From Gammaproteobacteria bacterium UBA5109 (GTDB taxonomy: Bacteria > Pseudomonadota > Gammaproteobacteria > Pseudomonadales > Pseudohongiellaceae), in NCBI GenBank assembly GCA_002414385.1, contig DHZH01000002.1, positions 62,001 through 126,000 on the forward strand: 64,000 bases of DNA, written 5' to 3'. The translations under genes were made by a program, and so were the position numbers. This document shows, piece by piece, positions 43,864 to 53,744 of this stretch. Below the pieces are notes generated by a model. The model made no database searches and had not been told where the DNA came from. It was given only the letters and a program-made list of their open reading frames with translations. How positions within the stretch are numbered: the first letter of the stretch is position 1; every line of letters begins with the position of its first letter.

Positions 43864-44856
43864 GTGACTTACCCGGGAAACAGCATTGCTTACCTGTTGC
43901 TTCACGCGGGTGTTCCATTCAAACTGCCTTTGCTGGAAAAACTGTCTCGCAAGCAAAAGCTCCTGCTGGATTCTTCCCCTGTATCCCTCGACACCCCGGG
44001 TTCAGCAGGCAGTATTATCAAGCTGACAAACTACACTTATCGAATTATTCCGGGTGGCGGCGAAGGGCGTCTGCAGCTACTTCCATACATTGAAAACCCT
44101 GATCAGATTAATACACCCGTAAAAGTTCACTGTGGCTACCACAAAGGACTGACAGAATATTTCAAGAAAATTTATGGTCGGCTTAGTCAGTTTCCTTTGC
44201 AATTATATGGCTCTTTCCAACATTATTTTCACCGTGCAGACTTTTTTTACCAGACTTGCAGAGATCACAGCCTGTGCTCTCTGAGCGGACATATGCCAGA
44301 TCTGAAACGATTTGCCGATATCCGCATAGTCCGAATAATCCGGGATCCGCGCGATCTCCTCATATCCGGTTATTTTTACCACAAGCGTGCTGCTGAACAC
44401 TGGTGTGCCCTGACTAACCCGACAAACATTGACTGGTTGATGGTTGACGGTGTGGTTCCTGCTGATTTCCCTGCCGGAGATTCCCTGACTTCATACCTCA
44501 ATCGTGTACCTCTTGAAGAAGGTTTGCTTGCAGAACTGGAATTCAGACAAAAACATTTTGCCAGTATGCGTCAGTGGCCACATGATGAAAAACGCATCAG
44601 AACCTACCGCTATGAAGATTTTATAGGGCATGAAGCTGAAGTGATTGATGACATTGTCCAATTTTTTGATTTTAATGTAATACAAAGGAACGCTGGCCAT
44701 TACTATGCCAAACGCTATAGTGCCGGTAACAGAAAAAACTCTGCTCACATTCGAAATCCCGTCAGCGGACAATGGCAGAAATATTTCACCGAAGCTGTGA
44801 TGAAGCAGTTTGAAGACAATTATGGTGACCTGCTGGATCAATACCACTACCGCTGA
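43864..44856 (+). CDS. PAPS-dependent sulfotransferase-like protein
   Basis: A 330-residue sulfotransferase-fold protein starting with GTG at 43864. VHCGYHKGLTEYFKKIYGRL is the 5'-phosphosulfate-binding loop, IVRIIRDPRDLLISGYFYHK the 3'-phosphate motif, and HIRNPVSGQWQKYFTEAVMK the C-terminal cofactor-binding segment. The family transfers sulfate from PAPS to lipids, sugars or peptides. No signal peptide was seen. Its substrate and link to the preceding operon are unknown; the 37-bp gap allows readthrough. Confidence 0.8.
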   Translation: MTYPGNSIAYLLLHAGVPFKLPLLEKLSRKQKLLLDSSPVSLDTPGSAGSIIKLTNYTYRIIPGGGEGRLQLLPYIENPDQINTPVKVHCGYHKGLTEYFKKIYGRLSQFPLQLYGSFQHYFHRADFFYQTCRDHSLCSLSGHMPDLKRFADIRIVRIIRDPRDLLISGYFYHKRAAEHWCALTNPTNIDWLMVDGVVPADFPAGDSLTSYLNRVPLEEGLLAELEFRQKHFASMRQWPHDEKRIRTYRYEDFIGHEAEVIDDIVQFFDFNVIQRNAGHYYAKRYSAGNRKNSAHIRNPVSGQWQKYFTEAVMKQFEDNYGDLLDQYHYR

Positions 44857-44870
44857 GTACAAATAAAACC

Positions 44871-45560
44871 ATGAGCATTCACGAAACGCATAAATCCCAC
44901 CGTAATACCTGGCTGCGGGCGGCCGTACTCGGTGCCAATGACGGCATTGTTTCCACGGCCAGCCTGATCATTGGCGTCGCTGCCGCCGCTGTTACCAAAG
45001 AATATATTCTTATCAGTGGTTTGGCCGGCCTGGTTGCCGGCGCCATGTCAATGGCTGCTGGTGAATATATTTCGGTCAGCTCCCAGGCCGATACGGAAAA
45101 AGCCGACCTCGAACTGGAAAAACTCTCATTAAAGCAAAACCGGGAGTTTGAAACTCAGGAACTGGCTGAAATCTATCAGCAACGCGGACTCACCAAAGAA
45201 CTTTCCTTCGAAGTCAGCAGGCAATTGATGGAGCACGATGCCCTGGATGCCCATGCCCGGGATGAAATCGGTATCGTCGACACCCAACGCGCCAGGCCCC
45301 TGCTTGCGGCTGGCTCTTCAGCTCTGGCTTTCACAATTGGCGCTCTGTTGCCCCTGCTGACAGCCTGGCTGGCTCCACTGGAAGTACTCATCACACTGGT
45401 CGCTGTTTTATCCCTGATCTTCCTGGCCGCACTGGGTGCCACTGCAGCCTATGCCGGAGGTGCTCCGATTATAAGGGCAGCTTTACGGGTCAGTTTCTGG
45501 AGTGCCCTGGCCATGCTGCTGACAGCAATCGTGGGCGATGTGGTGGGAAATTTAATCTAG
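44871..45560 (+). CDS. VIT1/CCC1-family iron/manganese transporter
   Basis: A 229-residue, five-helix membrane protein. WLRAAVLGANDGIVSTASLI is the family start, SGLAGLVAGAMSMAAGEYIS follows, with an amphipathic cytoplasmic region (about 70-150, HDALDAHARDEIGI) that binds metal in this family. It should move Fe2+ or Mn2+ out of the cytoplasm. The stop overlaps the convergent phosphoesterase gene by 4 bp. Confidence 0.92.
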   Translation: MSIHETHKSHRNTWLRAAVLGANDGIVSTASLIIGVAAAAVTKEYILISGLAGLVAGAMSMAAGEYISVSSQADTEKADLELEKLSLKQNREFETQELAEIYQQRGLTKELSFEVSRQLMEHDALDAHARDEIGIVDTQRARPLLAAGSSALAFTIGALLPLLTAWLAPLEVLITLVAVLSLIFLAALGATAAYAGGAPIIRAALRVSFWSALAMLLTAIVGDVVGNLI

Positions 45561-46507
45561 GGAGCTTGCAAGCTTATATGCCCGTCCGGATCGAGGATCC
45601 GCGTCACTTCATCATCAATCAGTTCCAGTGCCTGAATCTGCCCACCATAGGCCCGGGACATTCCGGTATCGATCACCCAGATTCGTCCATCGCAGTAAGA
45701 GGTAATTTGCGAGTGGCGGGTATGCGCGACAATCATGCGCTCAGCCTCAAGAATATCCAGCGAAGCCTGGAGCATCTGGCAATCAAAGGGATCAACCCGG
45801 GCAGAAAAATGTCTTGCCCACATGACCCGGTCACTGTCATCGACACGTTGTGAAGCACTGGGCTCGCGCAAGGTATCGCCACGTAACCAGGCGCTGATAT
45901 CAGCATTAATCTGCTCAATGCCATATTCCGCCCAGCGCGGTACCACTCCGCCATGCACATAAACCGTATCCTGCAGTTTCAGGACTGCCGGGAATTCTGC
46001 CAGGCGGACAGCATACGGCCCACCGGCCATCAAAGCTGCACCACGATACATCTGGTTTATCGGCAGGTTGACCAGGCGTGCGTCTTCCATATCCAGATCC
46101 TGAACATCTTCATAGGCGGCAAAGGGATTCGGGCCGACGGCCTGATTATCGACCCGGGCACCCATGATTTCATGATTGCCGATCAGGCCATAAACTCTGC
46201 CACCATGCACTGCGGCTTCTTCCTGCAGGGCGAACATGAAATCCAGCACTTCACGTTCATCATCGCTGCGGCCAATCAGATCACCAAGCTGAACGATGGT
46301 CAGTTCACCACCGATCCACTCGTCATCTGCATTAATTGCACCGGCCAGCCGGAACACGTTACGCATGACATTGATGTCAGAATGAATATCGCCGATGGCG
46401 ACAGTGCGCCGCGCATTTTCCACGGTCTGTGCCTGTGGCGCTTCACTGGCCTGTCCACAGGCCAGCAAACCTAGCAAGGCCAGCAGGCATAATGTTTTAC
46501 TTTTCAT
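45557..46507 (-). CDS. Lipoprotein calcineurin-like metallophosphoesterase
   Basis: A 316-residue exported phosphoesterase. From the ATG at 46507 it begins MKSKTLCLLALLGLLAC, a lipoprotein signal with lipobox Cys. Metal motifs are VAIGDIHSDINVMRNVF, QLGDLIGRSDDE, LIGNHEIMGARV and VYVHGGVVPRWAE. Shewanella-type protein phosphatases and related lipoprotein phosphatases share this layout. The frame is open far upstream to 47011, but that stretch overlaps gcvP antisense and lacks family character, so it was excluded. Confidence 0.86.
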   Translation of the reverse strand: MKSKTLCLLALLGLLACGQASEAPQAQTVENARRTVAIGDIHSDINVMRNVFRLAGAINADDEWIGGELTIVQLGDLIGRSDDEREVLDFMFALQEEAAVHGGRVYGLIGNHEIMGARVDNQAVGPNPFAAYEDVQDLDMEDARLVNLPINQMYRGAALMAGGPYAVRLAEFPAVLKLQDTVYVHGGVVPRWAEYGIEQINADISAWLRGDTLREPSASQRVDDSDRVMWARHFSARVDPFDCQMLQASLDILEAERMIVAHTRHSQITSYCDGRIWVIDTGMSRAYGGQIQALELIDDEVTRILDPDGHISLQAP

Positions 46508-46697
46508 GCTGCTATTGTGGCGTAAAACGCAAAGAGTTTCAGCCTTGCTAGAATCAGCTAATGGCTGAGTTTGAATTATAGACGGCAATTTAGTTATTGC
46601 CGGGCTTATCTTTTGCGACCGTCTGGCGACAAGGCCGGAATTGCTCCTGCAATTCTCGGCATTTCCACCATCCTTGGCGGGCAGAAGTCGCCAGCCG

Positions 46698-49550
46698 CTA
46701 CTCGTATTCAGACATCGGCGGACAGGCACAAACCAGGTTTCTGTCGCCGAAGACATTGTCGACCCGGCCAACCGGTGTCCAGTATTTATTATCCCGCAAT
46801 GAGGGCAAGGGGTAGGCGGCCAGTTCACGGCTGTAGGGATGCGTCCACTCATCTGCACTGACCATGTCAGCGGTATGAGGGGCATTATGCAGAGGATTGT
46901 CATCGGCCGGGAAATCCCCTGTCGCAATTTGCGCAATCTCGGCCCGAATCTGCTGCATAGCATCGCAAAAACGGTCCAGTTCCTGTAGCGATTCACTTTC
47001 AGTAGGTTCAATCATCAGGGTTCCTGGTACCGGGAACGACATGGTCGGGGCATGAAAGCCATAATCAATCAGACGCTTGGCAATATCATCGACACTGATT
47101 CCCGCTTCTTCCTGCAGGGGACGGATATCGATAATACATTCATGGGCAACCCGCCCATTCTCACCGCTGTAGAGGACCGGAAAGGAATGCTTCAGGCGTT
47201 CAGCGATATAGTTGGCATTCAGCATGGCCACTTCACTGGCCAGTCGCAATCCGCTACCGCCCATCATTTTTATGTACATCCAGGATATCGGCAGAATTCC
47301 GGCACTGCCCCAGGCTGCCGATGCCACCGCACCTACTTCCTCTTGTCCCAGCATGGCATGACCCGGCAGAAAAGGCGCCAGGTGTTCCGCAACAGCAACA
47401 GGTCCGACACCGGGGCCGCCACCGCCATGCGGGATACAGAAAGTTTTATGCAGATTCAGATGCGAAACATCACTGCCGAATTTACCGGGCTGACACAGTC
47501 CGACCATGGCATTGAGATTGGCACCATCCATATACACCTGACCACCATGATCATGCACAATCTTGCACAACTCACGAATGCCCTCTTCAAACACGCCGTG
47601 TGTGGAAGGATAGGTCACCATGATTGCCGCCAGTTCTTCACTGTACTGTTCTGCCTTGTCACGCAAATCCTGCAGATCAACATTACCCATCTCGTCACAT
47701 TTCACCACCACGACTTTCATGCCGCATAGCTGGGCCGAGGCCGGATTGGTGCCATGAGCCGAACTTGGAATAAGACAGATCTTGCGCTGATTATCGCCAC
47801 GACTTCGATGCCAGGCACGTATTGCCAGCAGGCCGGCATACTCGCCCTGCGAGCCGGCATTTGGCTGCAGGGATACGGCCGCGTAGCCGGTAATTTTGCA
47901 AAGCATATCCTCCAGTTCAGTAATCATTTGCTGATAACCCGTGGTCTGTTCTGCAGGAGCAAAGGGATGGATGCCGGCAAATTCCGGCCAGGTGACCGGC
48001 AACATTTCCGAGGTGGCATTGAGTTTCATGGTACAGGATCCAAGTGGAATCATGGCCCGGTCCAGTGCGATATCCATGTCTGCCAGCTTGCGCATGTAAC
48101 GCAGCAGTTCAGTTTCAGAATGGTAGGTATTGAATACTTCGTGATCCAGAATATCATCATTCCGCAGCAGCGCCTCATCAATCCCCGCACTGGCTTCTGC
48201 TTCGGCTTCCGCAAAGTCCACTGCTTCATCACTGAACAGCGACCACAGCTCCTGAACATCTTCTCTGGTCGTACATTCATCCAGGGAAATGCCCAGACTC
48301 TCGTCATCTATGACACGCAGGTTAATTCCCTGTTCTCTTGCTGCTTCATGAATGCTCTGCGTATCCTCGCCGGTCTTCAGGGTCAGTGTATCGAAAAACT
48401 TTTTGTTGCTGATTTCAATGCCACAATAATGCAAGCCGGCTGCCAGGATGGCGGTCAGGGTATGTACCCGCTGGGCAATTTTTTTCAGTCCCTGAGGTCC
48501 GTGATAAACCGCATACATGCCGGCCATCACCGCCAGCAGGACCTGCGCCGTACAGATGTTACTGGTGGCTTTCTCCCGGCGAATATGCTGTTCGCGTGTT
48601 TGCAATGCCAGACGTAAAGCTGCTTTGCCACGACTGTCCTGGGAAACGCCAATCAGGCGACCGGGCAATGAACGTTTGAATTGTTCCCGGGTCGCAATAT
48701 AGGCAGCATGGGGACCGCCGTATCCCAGAGGCACGCCAAAACGCTGGGTTGAACCGATCACTACATCGGCTCCCATGGCACCGGGAGATTTCAGTAACAA
48801 TAGACCCAACAGATCGGCCGCCATACAGACCACTGTTTTCTGTTCCTGGACACTGGCAATCAGGTCGCCGTGATCTTCGACAGACCCGTCGGCGCCCGGA
48901 TACTGAATCAGCATACCAAAGTATTCATCATTCAGGGCTTCATCAAGGTCACCACTGACCAGTTCAATATCCAGTGGTTCAGCACGCGTTTGCAGTACTT
49001 CCAGAGTCTGCGGGAAGCAGTTACTGTCGACAAAAAATTTCTGACTCTTCGATTTGCTCATGCGCATGCATAACAGCATGGCCTCAGCTGCTGCGCTGCC
49101 CTCATCGAGCAGGGAAGCATTGGCAATGTCCATCCCCGTCAGGTCACTGACCATGGTCTGATAGTTGAGCAGGGCCTGCAGTCTGCCCTGGGAAATTTCT
49201 GCCTGATAGGGGGTGTATGCGGTATACCAGGCCGGATTCTCAAGGATATTGCGCTGAATCACCCCCGGAGTAAGCGTATTGTAATAGCCCTGGCCGATAT
49301 AGGATTTGCATACCCTGTTCTTGCCGGCTATCTGTTTAAGTGCCTGCAGGGCATCCACTTCACTGAATGAGTCCGGCAGATCCAGTCCTTCCTGCATACG
49401 GATGTTGGCCGGCACTACCGCATCGATAAAACTTTCCAGCTTATCGTAACCAAGCGACTGCAGCATGAACTGCTGCTCCCTGGCATCAGGTCCCAGATGA
49501 CGGGCGATAAATTCACGGTGGCTTTCCAGTTCAGATAGAGCTTTTAACAT
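46698..49550 (-). CDS. gcvP: Glycine dehydrogenase (decarboxylating), P-protein
   Basis: A 950-residue PLP enzyme of the glycine cleavage system that decarboxylates glycine and passes the aminomethyl group to GcvH lipoate. Start [20 protein letters not shown] and [20 protein letters not shown] are typical; the PLP Lys is in [19 protein letters not shown], and [20 protein letters not shown] opens the C-terminal half. Full length as in E. coli (957). It lies 25 bp after gcvT; the H-protein gene expected between them is absent. Confidence 0.96.
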   Translation of the reverse strand: MLKALSELESHREFIARHLGPDAREQQFMLQSLGYDKLESFIDAVVPANIRMQEGLDLPDSFSEVDALQALKQIAGKNRVCKSYIGQGYYNTLTPGVIQRNILENPAWYTAYTPYQAEISQGRLQALLNYQTMVSDLTGMDIANASLLDEGSAAAEAMLLCMRMSKSKSQKFFVDSNCFPQTLEVLQTRAEPLDIELVSGDLDEALNDEYFGMLIQYPGADGSVEDHGDLIASVQEQKTVVCMAADLLGLLLLKSPGAMGADVVIGSTQRFGVPLGYGGPHAAYIATREQFKRSLPGRLIGVSQDSRGKAALRLALQTREQHIRREKATSNICTAQVLLAVMAGMYAVYHGPQGLKKIAQRVHTLTAILAAGLHYCGIEISNKKFFDTLTLKTGEDTQSIHEAAREQGINLRVIDDESLGISLDECTTREDVQELWSLFSDEAVDFAEAEAEASAGIDEALLRNDDILDHEVFNTYHSETELLRYMRKLADMDIALDRAMIPLGSCTMKLNATSEMLPVTWPEFAGIHPFAPAEQTTGYQQMITELEDMLCKITGYAAVSLQPNAGSQGEYAGLLAIRAWHRSRGDNQRKICLIPSSAHGTNPASAQLCGMKVVVVKCDEMGNVDLQDLRDKAEQYSEELAAIMVTYPSTHGVFEEGIRELCKIVHDHGGQVYMDGANLNAMVGLCQPGKFGSDVSHLNLHKTFCIPHGGGGPGVGPVAVAEHLAPFLPGHAMLGQEEVGAVASAAWGSAGILPISWMYIKMMGGSGLRLASEVAMLNANYIAERLKHSFPVLYSGENGRVAHECIIDIRPLQEEAGISVDDIAKRLIDYGFHAPTMSFPVPGTLMIEPTESESLQELDRFCDAMQQIRAEIAQIATGDFPADDNPLHNAPHTADMVSADEWTHPYSRELAAYPLPSLRDNKYWTPVGRVDNVFGDRNLVCACPPMSEYE

Positions 49551-49575
49551 TCGAATCCTGCTTCTTCAGAAATTG

Positions 49576-50700
49576 TTATAAACGATAATATTGATGTGGC
49601 ACGAAGGGCATACGGCAGACTGTCGCCGGAATACGTTTGTTACGAACCCTGGCAAACAGCTGTTCTCCTTCCCGGGCATATTGAGCTTGTACGTAAGCCA
49701 TGGCAATCGGGATTTCCAGTGATGGAGAAAAACCGCCGCTGCTGACTTCGCCTATGACCTGTTCTTCAGCATTGATTATTTCAGCACCTTCCCGGGCGGC
49801 AATTCGGCCTTCCAGCTTCAGGCCAATTAATTTTTTATCCGTACCATCACGCATTTGCGCAAGAATTAATTCCGCGCCGGGAAACCCTCCTTCCCTGGCG
49901 CCACCCGGACGTCTGCTTTTGGAAATACTCCAGTTTAATGAAGCTTCAACCGGCGTTCCGCTTTCATTCAGTTCATGACCATAGAGACAGAGTCCGGCTT
50001 CCAGGCGCAGGGAATCTCTGGCACCCAGACCCACAGGCTTGACTGATGGATGCTGTAAAAGCAGTCTGGCCAGTGCTTCACAATCTTCTGCCGACACTGA
50101 AATTTCAAACCCATCCTCTCCGGTATAGCCGCATCTATTAATGTAACACCTGGCACTTTTTCCTCCATCCAGGGTAATACTGGCTTCACGGAATTGCATA
50201 AAAGCCATTTTCTCCAGTCCCTCAACAAAGTCTGCCAGTACTTTTTTGGCAGCAGGCCCCTGCAAGGCAAGCAGGCCCCGATCTTCCAGATACTCAATCT
50301 GCTGCTCCGGCAAATTATTCTGCAAATGCCGGATATCATTTTCCTTGCAGGCCGCATTTACGACCAGCAAATATTTTTCATTTCCAAGTTTACTGATCAT
50401 CAGGTCATCCATGACTCCGCCCTGTTCATTGGTGAAGAGAGCATAAGTTTGCCGGCCGGGTTTCAGGGTTTCCAGGTCTACGGGCATCAGTTTTTCCAGG
50501 GCTGCTGTCGTTCCTTCACCACTGATTATTAACTGGCCCATATGAGACACATCGAATAGACCAGCCTGGGATCGAGTATGCAGATGCTCATGTATAATTC
50601 CTTCAGGATAGGAAACGGGCATGCTGTAAGCGGCAAATGGCACCAGCTTGGCGCCAAGCTCTTCGTGCAGCTTGAATAATGCGGTATGTTTTAATTCCAA
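49576..50700 (-). CDS. gcvT: Aminomethyltransferase, T-protein of glycine cleavage
   Basis: A 374-residue tetrahydrofolate-dependent enzyme that releases ammonia from the H-protein-bound intermediate and makes 5,10-methylene-THF. HTALFKLHEELGAKLVPFAA, LFDVSHMGQLIISGEG and GLGARDSLRLEAGLCLYGHE are characteristic. The C-terminal barrel ends with EQLFARVRNKRIPATVCRMP. It is upstream of gcvP on the same strand. No gcv-type riboswitch was recognised in the 84 bp upstream. Confidence 0.95.
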   Translation of the reverse strand: MELKHTALFKLHEELGAKLVPFAAYSMPVSYPEGIIHEHLHTRSQAGLFDVSHMGQLIISGEGTTAALEKLMPVDLETLKPGRQTYALFTNEQGGVMDDLMISKLGNEKYLLVVNAACKENDIRHLQNNLPEQQIEYLEDRGLLALQGPAAKKVLADFVEGLEKMAFMQFREASITLDGGKSARCYINRCGYTGEDGFEISVSAEDCEALARLLLQHPSVKPVGLGARDSLRLEAGLCLYGHELNESGTPVEASLNWSISKSRRPGGAREGGFPGAELILAQMRDGTDKKLIGLKLEGRIAAREGAEIINAEEQVIGEVSSGGFSPSLEIPIAMAYVQAQYAREGEQLFARVRNKRIPATVCRMPFVPHQYYRL

Positions 50701-50784
50701 TTTATTGATTCACTTTGTCTGTTCAAATGCATATTACCCGACCAGGCATACAATAACCTGTCGGGATTACAGTTATTAACTTAA

Positions 50785-53580
50785 TCAACGCTCCCAGGAA
50801 AAATAGACTTTTACTCTGGCTGCTTCCGGTGCCGATGCATCAGGCTGAGCAAGCTGAAAATTGAGGCCTTCATTGGGAATATTGGCACTCCCAAAAGGCA
50901 GGTTCGGATTCATGTAGCTTTCACTGTCACTGAAAGAACTGACAGCTGCAAAACTACTGCTGCGATCCCTGACCAGAGTGCCATCCTCTATCCGGTAAAA
51001 TTCCAGGCCGTGTTCAAACTCTTCCAGGGAAAAGGGGGCGTCACCGGAATGAACGTTACGCAGTAGTCTATCAGCCAGGCGATAACTCAATCCACTGCGA
51101 TCCAGTCGTATGTCATACATGGTGCCCATGGATTTATAGGCTTCCCGTTCAGCACCCGGCAAAATTTCATTGGCCAGCGTAAAGCTGTATAACAGCTGTC
51201 TGCCCTGCCATTGCAATCCTTCCCCGGCAGGTGTGGAAGCATCACAGTGGTTGCGGTCTGCTGCACTGAGGTCAACCGGATAATAAAATTCCCGGCGCTG
51301 GAAACACATCACATCAAGAAAGCCTGTACGTAAAACCGGCTGGGCATCTTCGTTCAGTTCATAAAAGCGCCAGCCATTTTCTTCCCGGTAATATTCTGAC
51401 GGTACCACTGGCAGATCATATTCCTGCGGGTTTGAATCAACCAGTAATAAAAAGCCATTGCCAGAACCAAACTGTGCCGGTTCATTCTGACTCCAGAGAT
51501 AGGTGCCATTGTAATACCACATCAGCACCCCTGGCCGATAGGCAAAGTTCACTGCTTCCAGCTCGCCACTTTCGGCATTGCGATAAAAACTGAAGCCCGG
51601 TTCGCTCAGTGCAGAGTCATAGTTGTATGCCGAAGCAAACTCGGCATAGGGATCACGGTATTCAAGCAGATAAAAATGTGGCACTGCCAGGTCATGTGAG
51701 CCACTACTCAGGGAAAAGCCTTCGACACGCCAGCCCTGGAAAGTTTCAGCTTCAAAATCATCGCGGTAATTCAGGGCCGCAATTTCCACATTATCAATCA
51801 GTGCGCCGTCTTCAACCGCCGCGACATCGGCAAAATAATGAAAGCGAACTTCCACTTCCTGTCCGGCATAGTCGCTCAGATCAAATTCTGCATGCACCCA
51901 CTGGGGAATGGTGCAGGGATCCACCTGGTCTTCTTCGCCCTGGCCGACCTGCTCCTCCGCTGAGGCGATTTCCTGGTCCGGATTACAGCCAGCTGTTGTT
52001 TCCACCCGACCGTCACCATCCAGATCACCACTGCGTCCGGTAAAGCCAGGAATAGTGCCCAGACCATCATGGCCACGCTGTGAAGACATCACACTCAATC
52101 GGTCATCCGGGCTGGATTTATCCACTGGCATCAAGCGCTGATAGTTTTCTCCATCAGTAGACGCCTGAACATATAGATAATCCCAATCAGCCTCAATCGT
52201 AAACCAGGTGTCAAACTCCAGAATAATGTCTTCACCTTCCAGACCACTGAGGTCAACGCGCCTGGACAGGTAATTGTTCAGATCATTGCCCTGCCCGGTA
52301 TAGGCTGCCTGCTCACCATGTTCAGCCTGCAGGGGGCCCATACGTAATTCCCGGATTTTCGGCGGCAGAATGACCATGGCAGCGTCACAAAGCCCCGCTG
52401 CATTGCTGTCTCCGCCCTGGCCGCTCCAGTCATTCATGGTTTTCAGATATACCGACTGCACGCGGCTGCCGCCGGCCATGGTCGGCTCTATCACGCAGGG
52501 TTGCGCCCAACCCAGCACCATGCGCGACCAGATGCTCATTTCCTGTGGCTGCGGGCTGGCCGTGGAGCTCATCACTTCCCAGGAGGCGGTTGAGTTGCTG
52601 GTCTGACGGGCATAGATATCCGGCAGGCCAATGGAGTGGCCAAATTCATGGATGAAGGTGGAGATTGCCGTATATTCAGACTGCATATTGTAGTCATACA
52701 CCCACAGCCCTTCTTTCAATTCCACGCCGCCGCGACGATTCACAAAACCTTCCACTTCCGGGCCCATGCCGTTGTTCTTGGTCAGGGTAAAGCGATGTGG
52801 CCAGATGCGCTGGGCACATTCCTGTTCATCTGCCGTCAGGGAATCGTAAATATCAGCCGGGGCATTGACGGTAAATTTTTCATTGAGGCTGTACAGTCGC
52901 TGGCAGGAAGACTGTGCCTTGCCGGCAAATACGATGACGAAATGATCAATGTAACCATCACGTTCGTTATGTACCCCGTCACCGTCGTAATCCATCGGAT
53001 CCCAGACATCGAACTCTTCCCAGGGAAAGTCCGGCTCCTGCTCATAGGCTTTCACCAGGACATCTTCGACCAGAATTTCAGCCCGCGAATCGTTACGCCA
53101 CTGGCCATCAGAATTCTGGATCGGGCGGCCGTAATAATCCGAGGGCTCATCAACTGTCACTATGGGGAAAATTTCGCCACTGACGACAAACTGGCCCTTG
53201 GACTGGTGGTAATAATAATGGGTCAGTGTGCCTTCTTCAGGATTTGCCAGATTATCGGCAAACAGGAGTTCATCAAAATATTGTTGATTGAGGGCGTCGG
53301 CATTTGCTTGTCCGGCAAAGCGATCAAAACCTTTATTGGCATAAGAGACAGGAATGATCAGCAGACGATGCGGATAGTCGACATCACTGTAAACCGGCGG
53401 GATGGCATCTGACTTGATCTGCGGATTGCCCAGCTCATCAAGTTCAAAATTCGCCAGATGCTCAATCATCTCCAGCGAGACCTGATCCTGCGCCACACTC
53501 AGGTTCGCCATGGCGCTCAGAGCCAGAGCGACAAGAGCACAGCTGTAAGCTGACACAGAGTAATACCGAAATTTGTACAT
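50785..53580 (-). CDS. Secreted M6 (immune-inhibitor-A-type) metalloprotease
   Basis: A 931-residue protein with signal peptide (SAYSCALVALALSAMANLSVAQ region) and an M6-type catalytic domain: FIHEFGHSIGLPDIYARQ has HEFGH at about 311-315, then SWEVMSSTASPQPQEMSIW with the Met turn. An Asp-rich YDGDGVHNERDGYIDH may bind calcium. The middle (about 430-620) holds MAM/jelly-roll-like repeats, such as LSGLEGEDIILEFDTWFT. It probably degrades external protein for nutrition. It is divergent from the TPR pair at 53745. Confidence 0.87.
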   Translation of the reverse strand: MYKFRYYSVSAYSCALVALALSAMANLSVAQDQVSLEMIEHLANFELDELGNPQIKSDAIPPVYSDVDYPHRLLIIPVSYANKGFDRFAGQANADALNQQYFDELLFADNLANPEEGTLTHYYYHQSKGQFVVSGEIFPIVTVDEPSDYYGRPIQNSDGQWRNDSRAEILVEDVLVKAYEQEPDFPWEEFDVWDPMDYDGDGVHNERDGYIDHFVIVFAGKAQSSCQRLYSLNEKFTVNAPADIYDSLTADEQECAQRIWPHRFTLTKNNGMGPEVEGFVNRRGGVELKEGLWVYDYNMQSEYTAISTFIHEFGHSIGLPDIYARQTSNSTASWEVMSSTASPQPQEMSIWSRMVLGWAQPCVIEPTMAGGSRVQSVYLKTMNDWSGQGGDSNAAGLCDAAMVILPPKIRELRMGPLQAEHGEQAAYTGQGNDLNNYLSRRVDLSGLEGEDIILEFDTWFTIEADWDYLYVQASTDGENYQRLMPVDKSSPDDRLSVMSSQRGHDGLGTIPGFTGRSGDLDGDGRVETTAGCNPDQEIASAEEQVGQGEEDQVDPCTIPQWVHAEFDLSDYAGQEVEVRFHYFADVAAVEDGALIDNVEIAALNYRDDFEAETFQGWRVEGFSLSSGSHDLAVPHFYLLEYRDPYAEFASAYNYDSALSEPGFSFYRNAESGELEAVNFAYRPGVLMWYYNGTYLWSQNEPAQFGSGNGFLLLVDSNPQEYDLPVVPSEYYREENGWRFYELNEDAQPVLRTGFLDVMCFQRREFYYPVDLSAADRNHCDASTPAGEGLQWQGRQLLYSFTLANEILPGAEREAYKSMGTMYDIRLDRSGLSYRLADRLLRNVHSGDAPFSLEEFEHGLEFYRIEDGTLVRDRSSSFAAVSSFSDSESYMNPNLPFGSANIPNEGLNFQLAQPDASAPEAARVKVYFSWER

Positions 53581-53744
53581 GAAAATTATTCGCTGACCGT
53601 CGCTATCGACAAGCCTGCAATCTTACTAAACTGCCCTTGCAGTAACAAACTTGTTTAGGCCCTGACGAAATCCGGACAGCGCATTTATGCGTAGATTTTT
53701 TGGTCAGTTAATGGTTATCCTGTGACCAGGACAAGCTGAATATT

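Noticed and set aside
46508..47011. An N-terminal extension of the metallophosphoesterase frame up to 47011
   Set aside because: It runs antisense through the gcvP end and reads without domain character, whereas the ATG at 46507 gives a clean lipoprotein signal.
47754..48617. A 287-residue plus-strand open frame inside gcvP
   Set aside because: Entirely opposite the intact P-protein gene; no family features.
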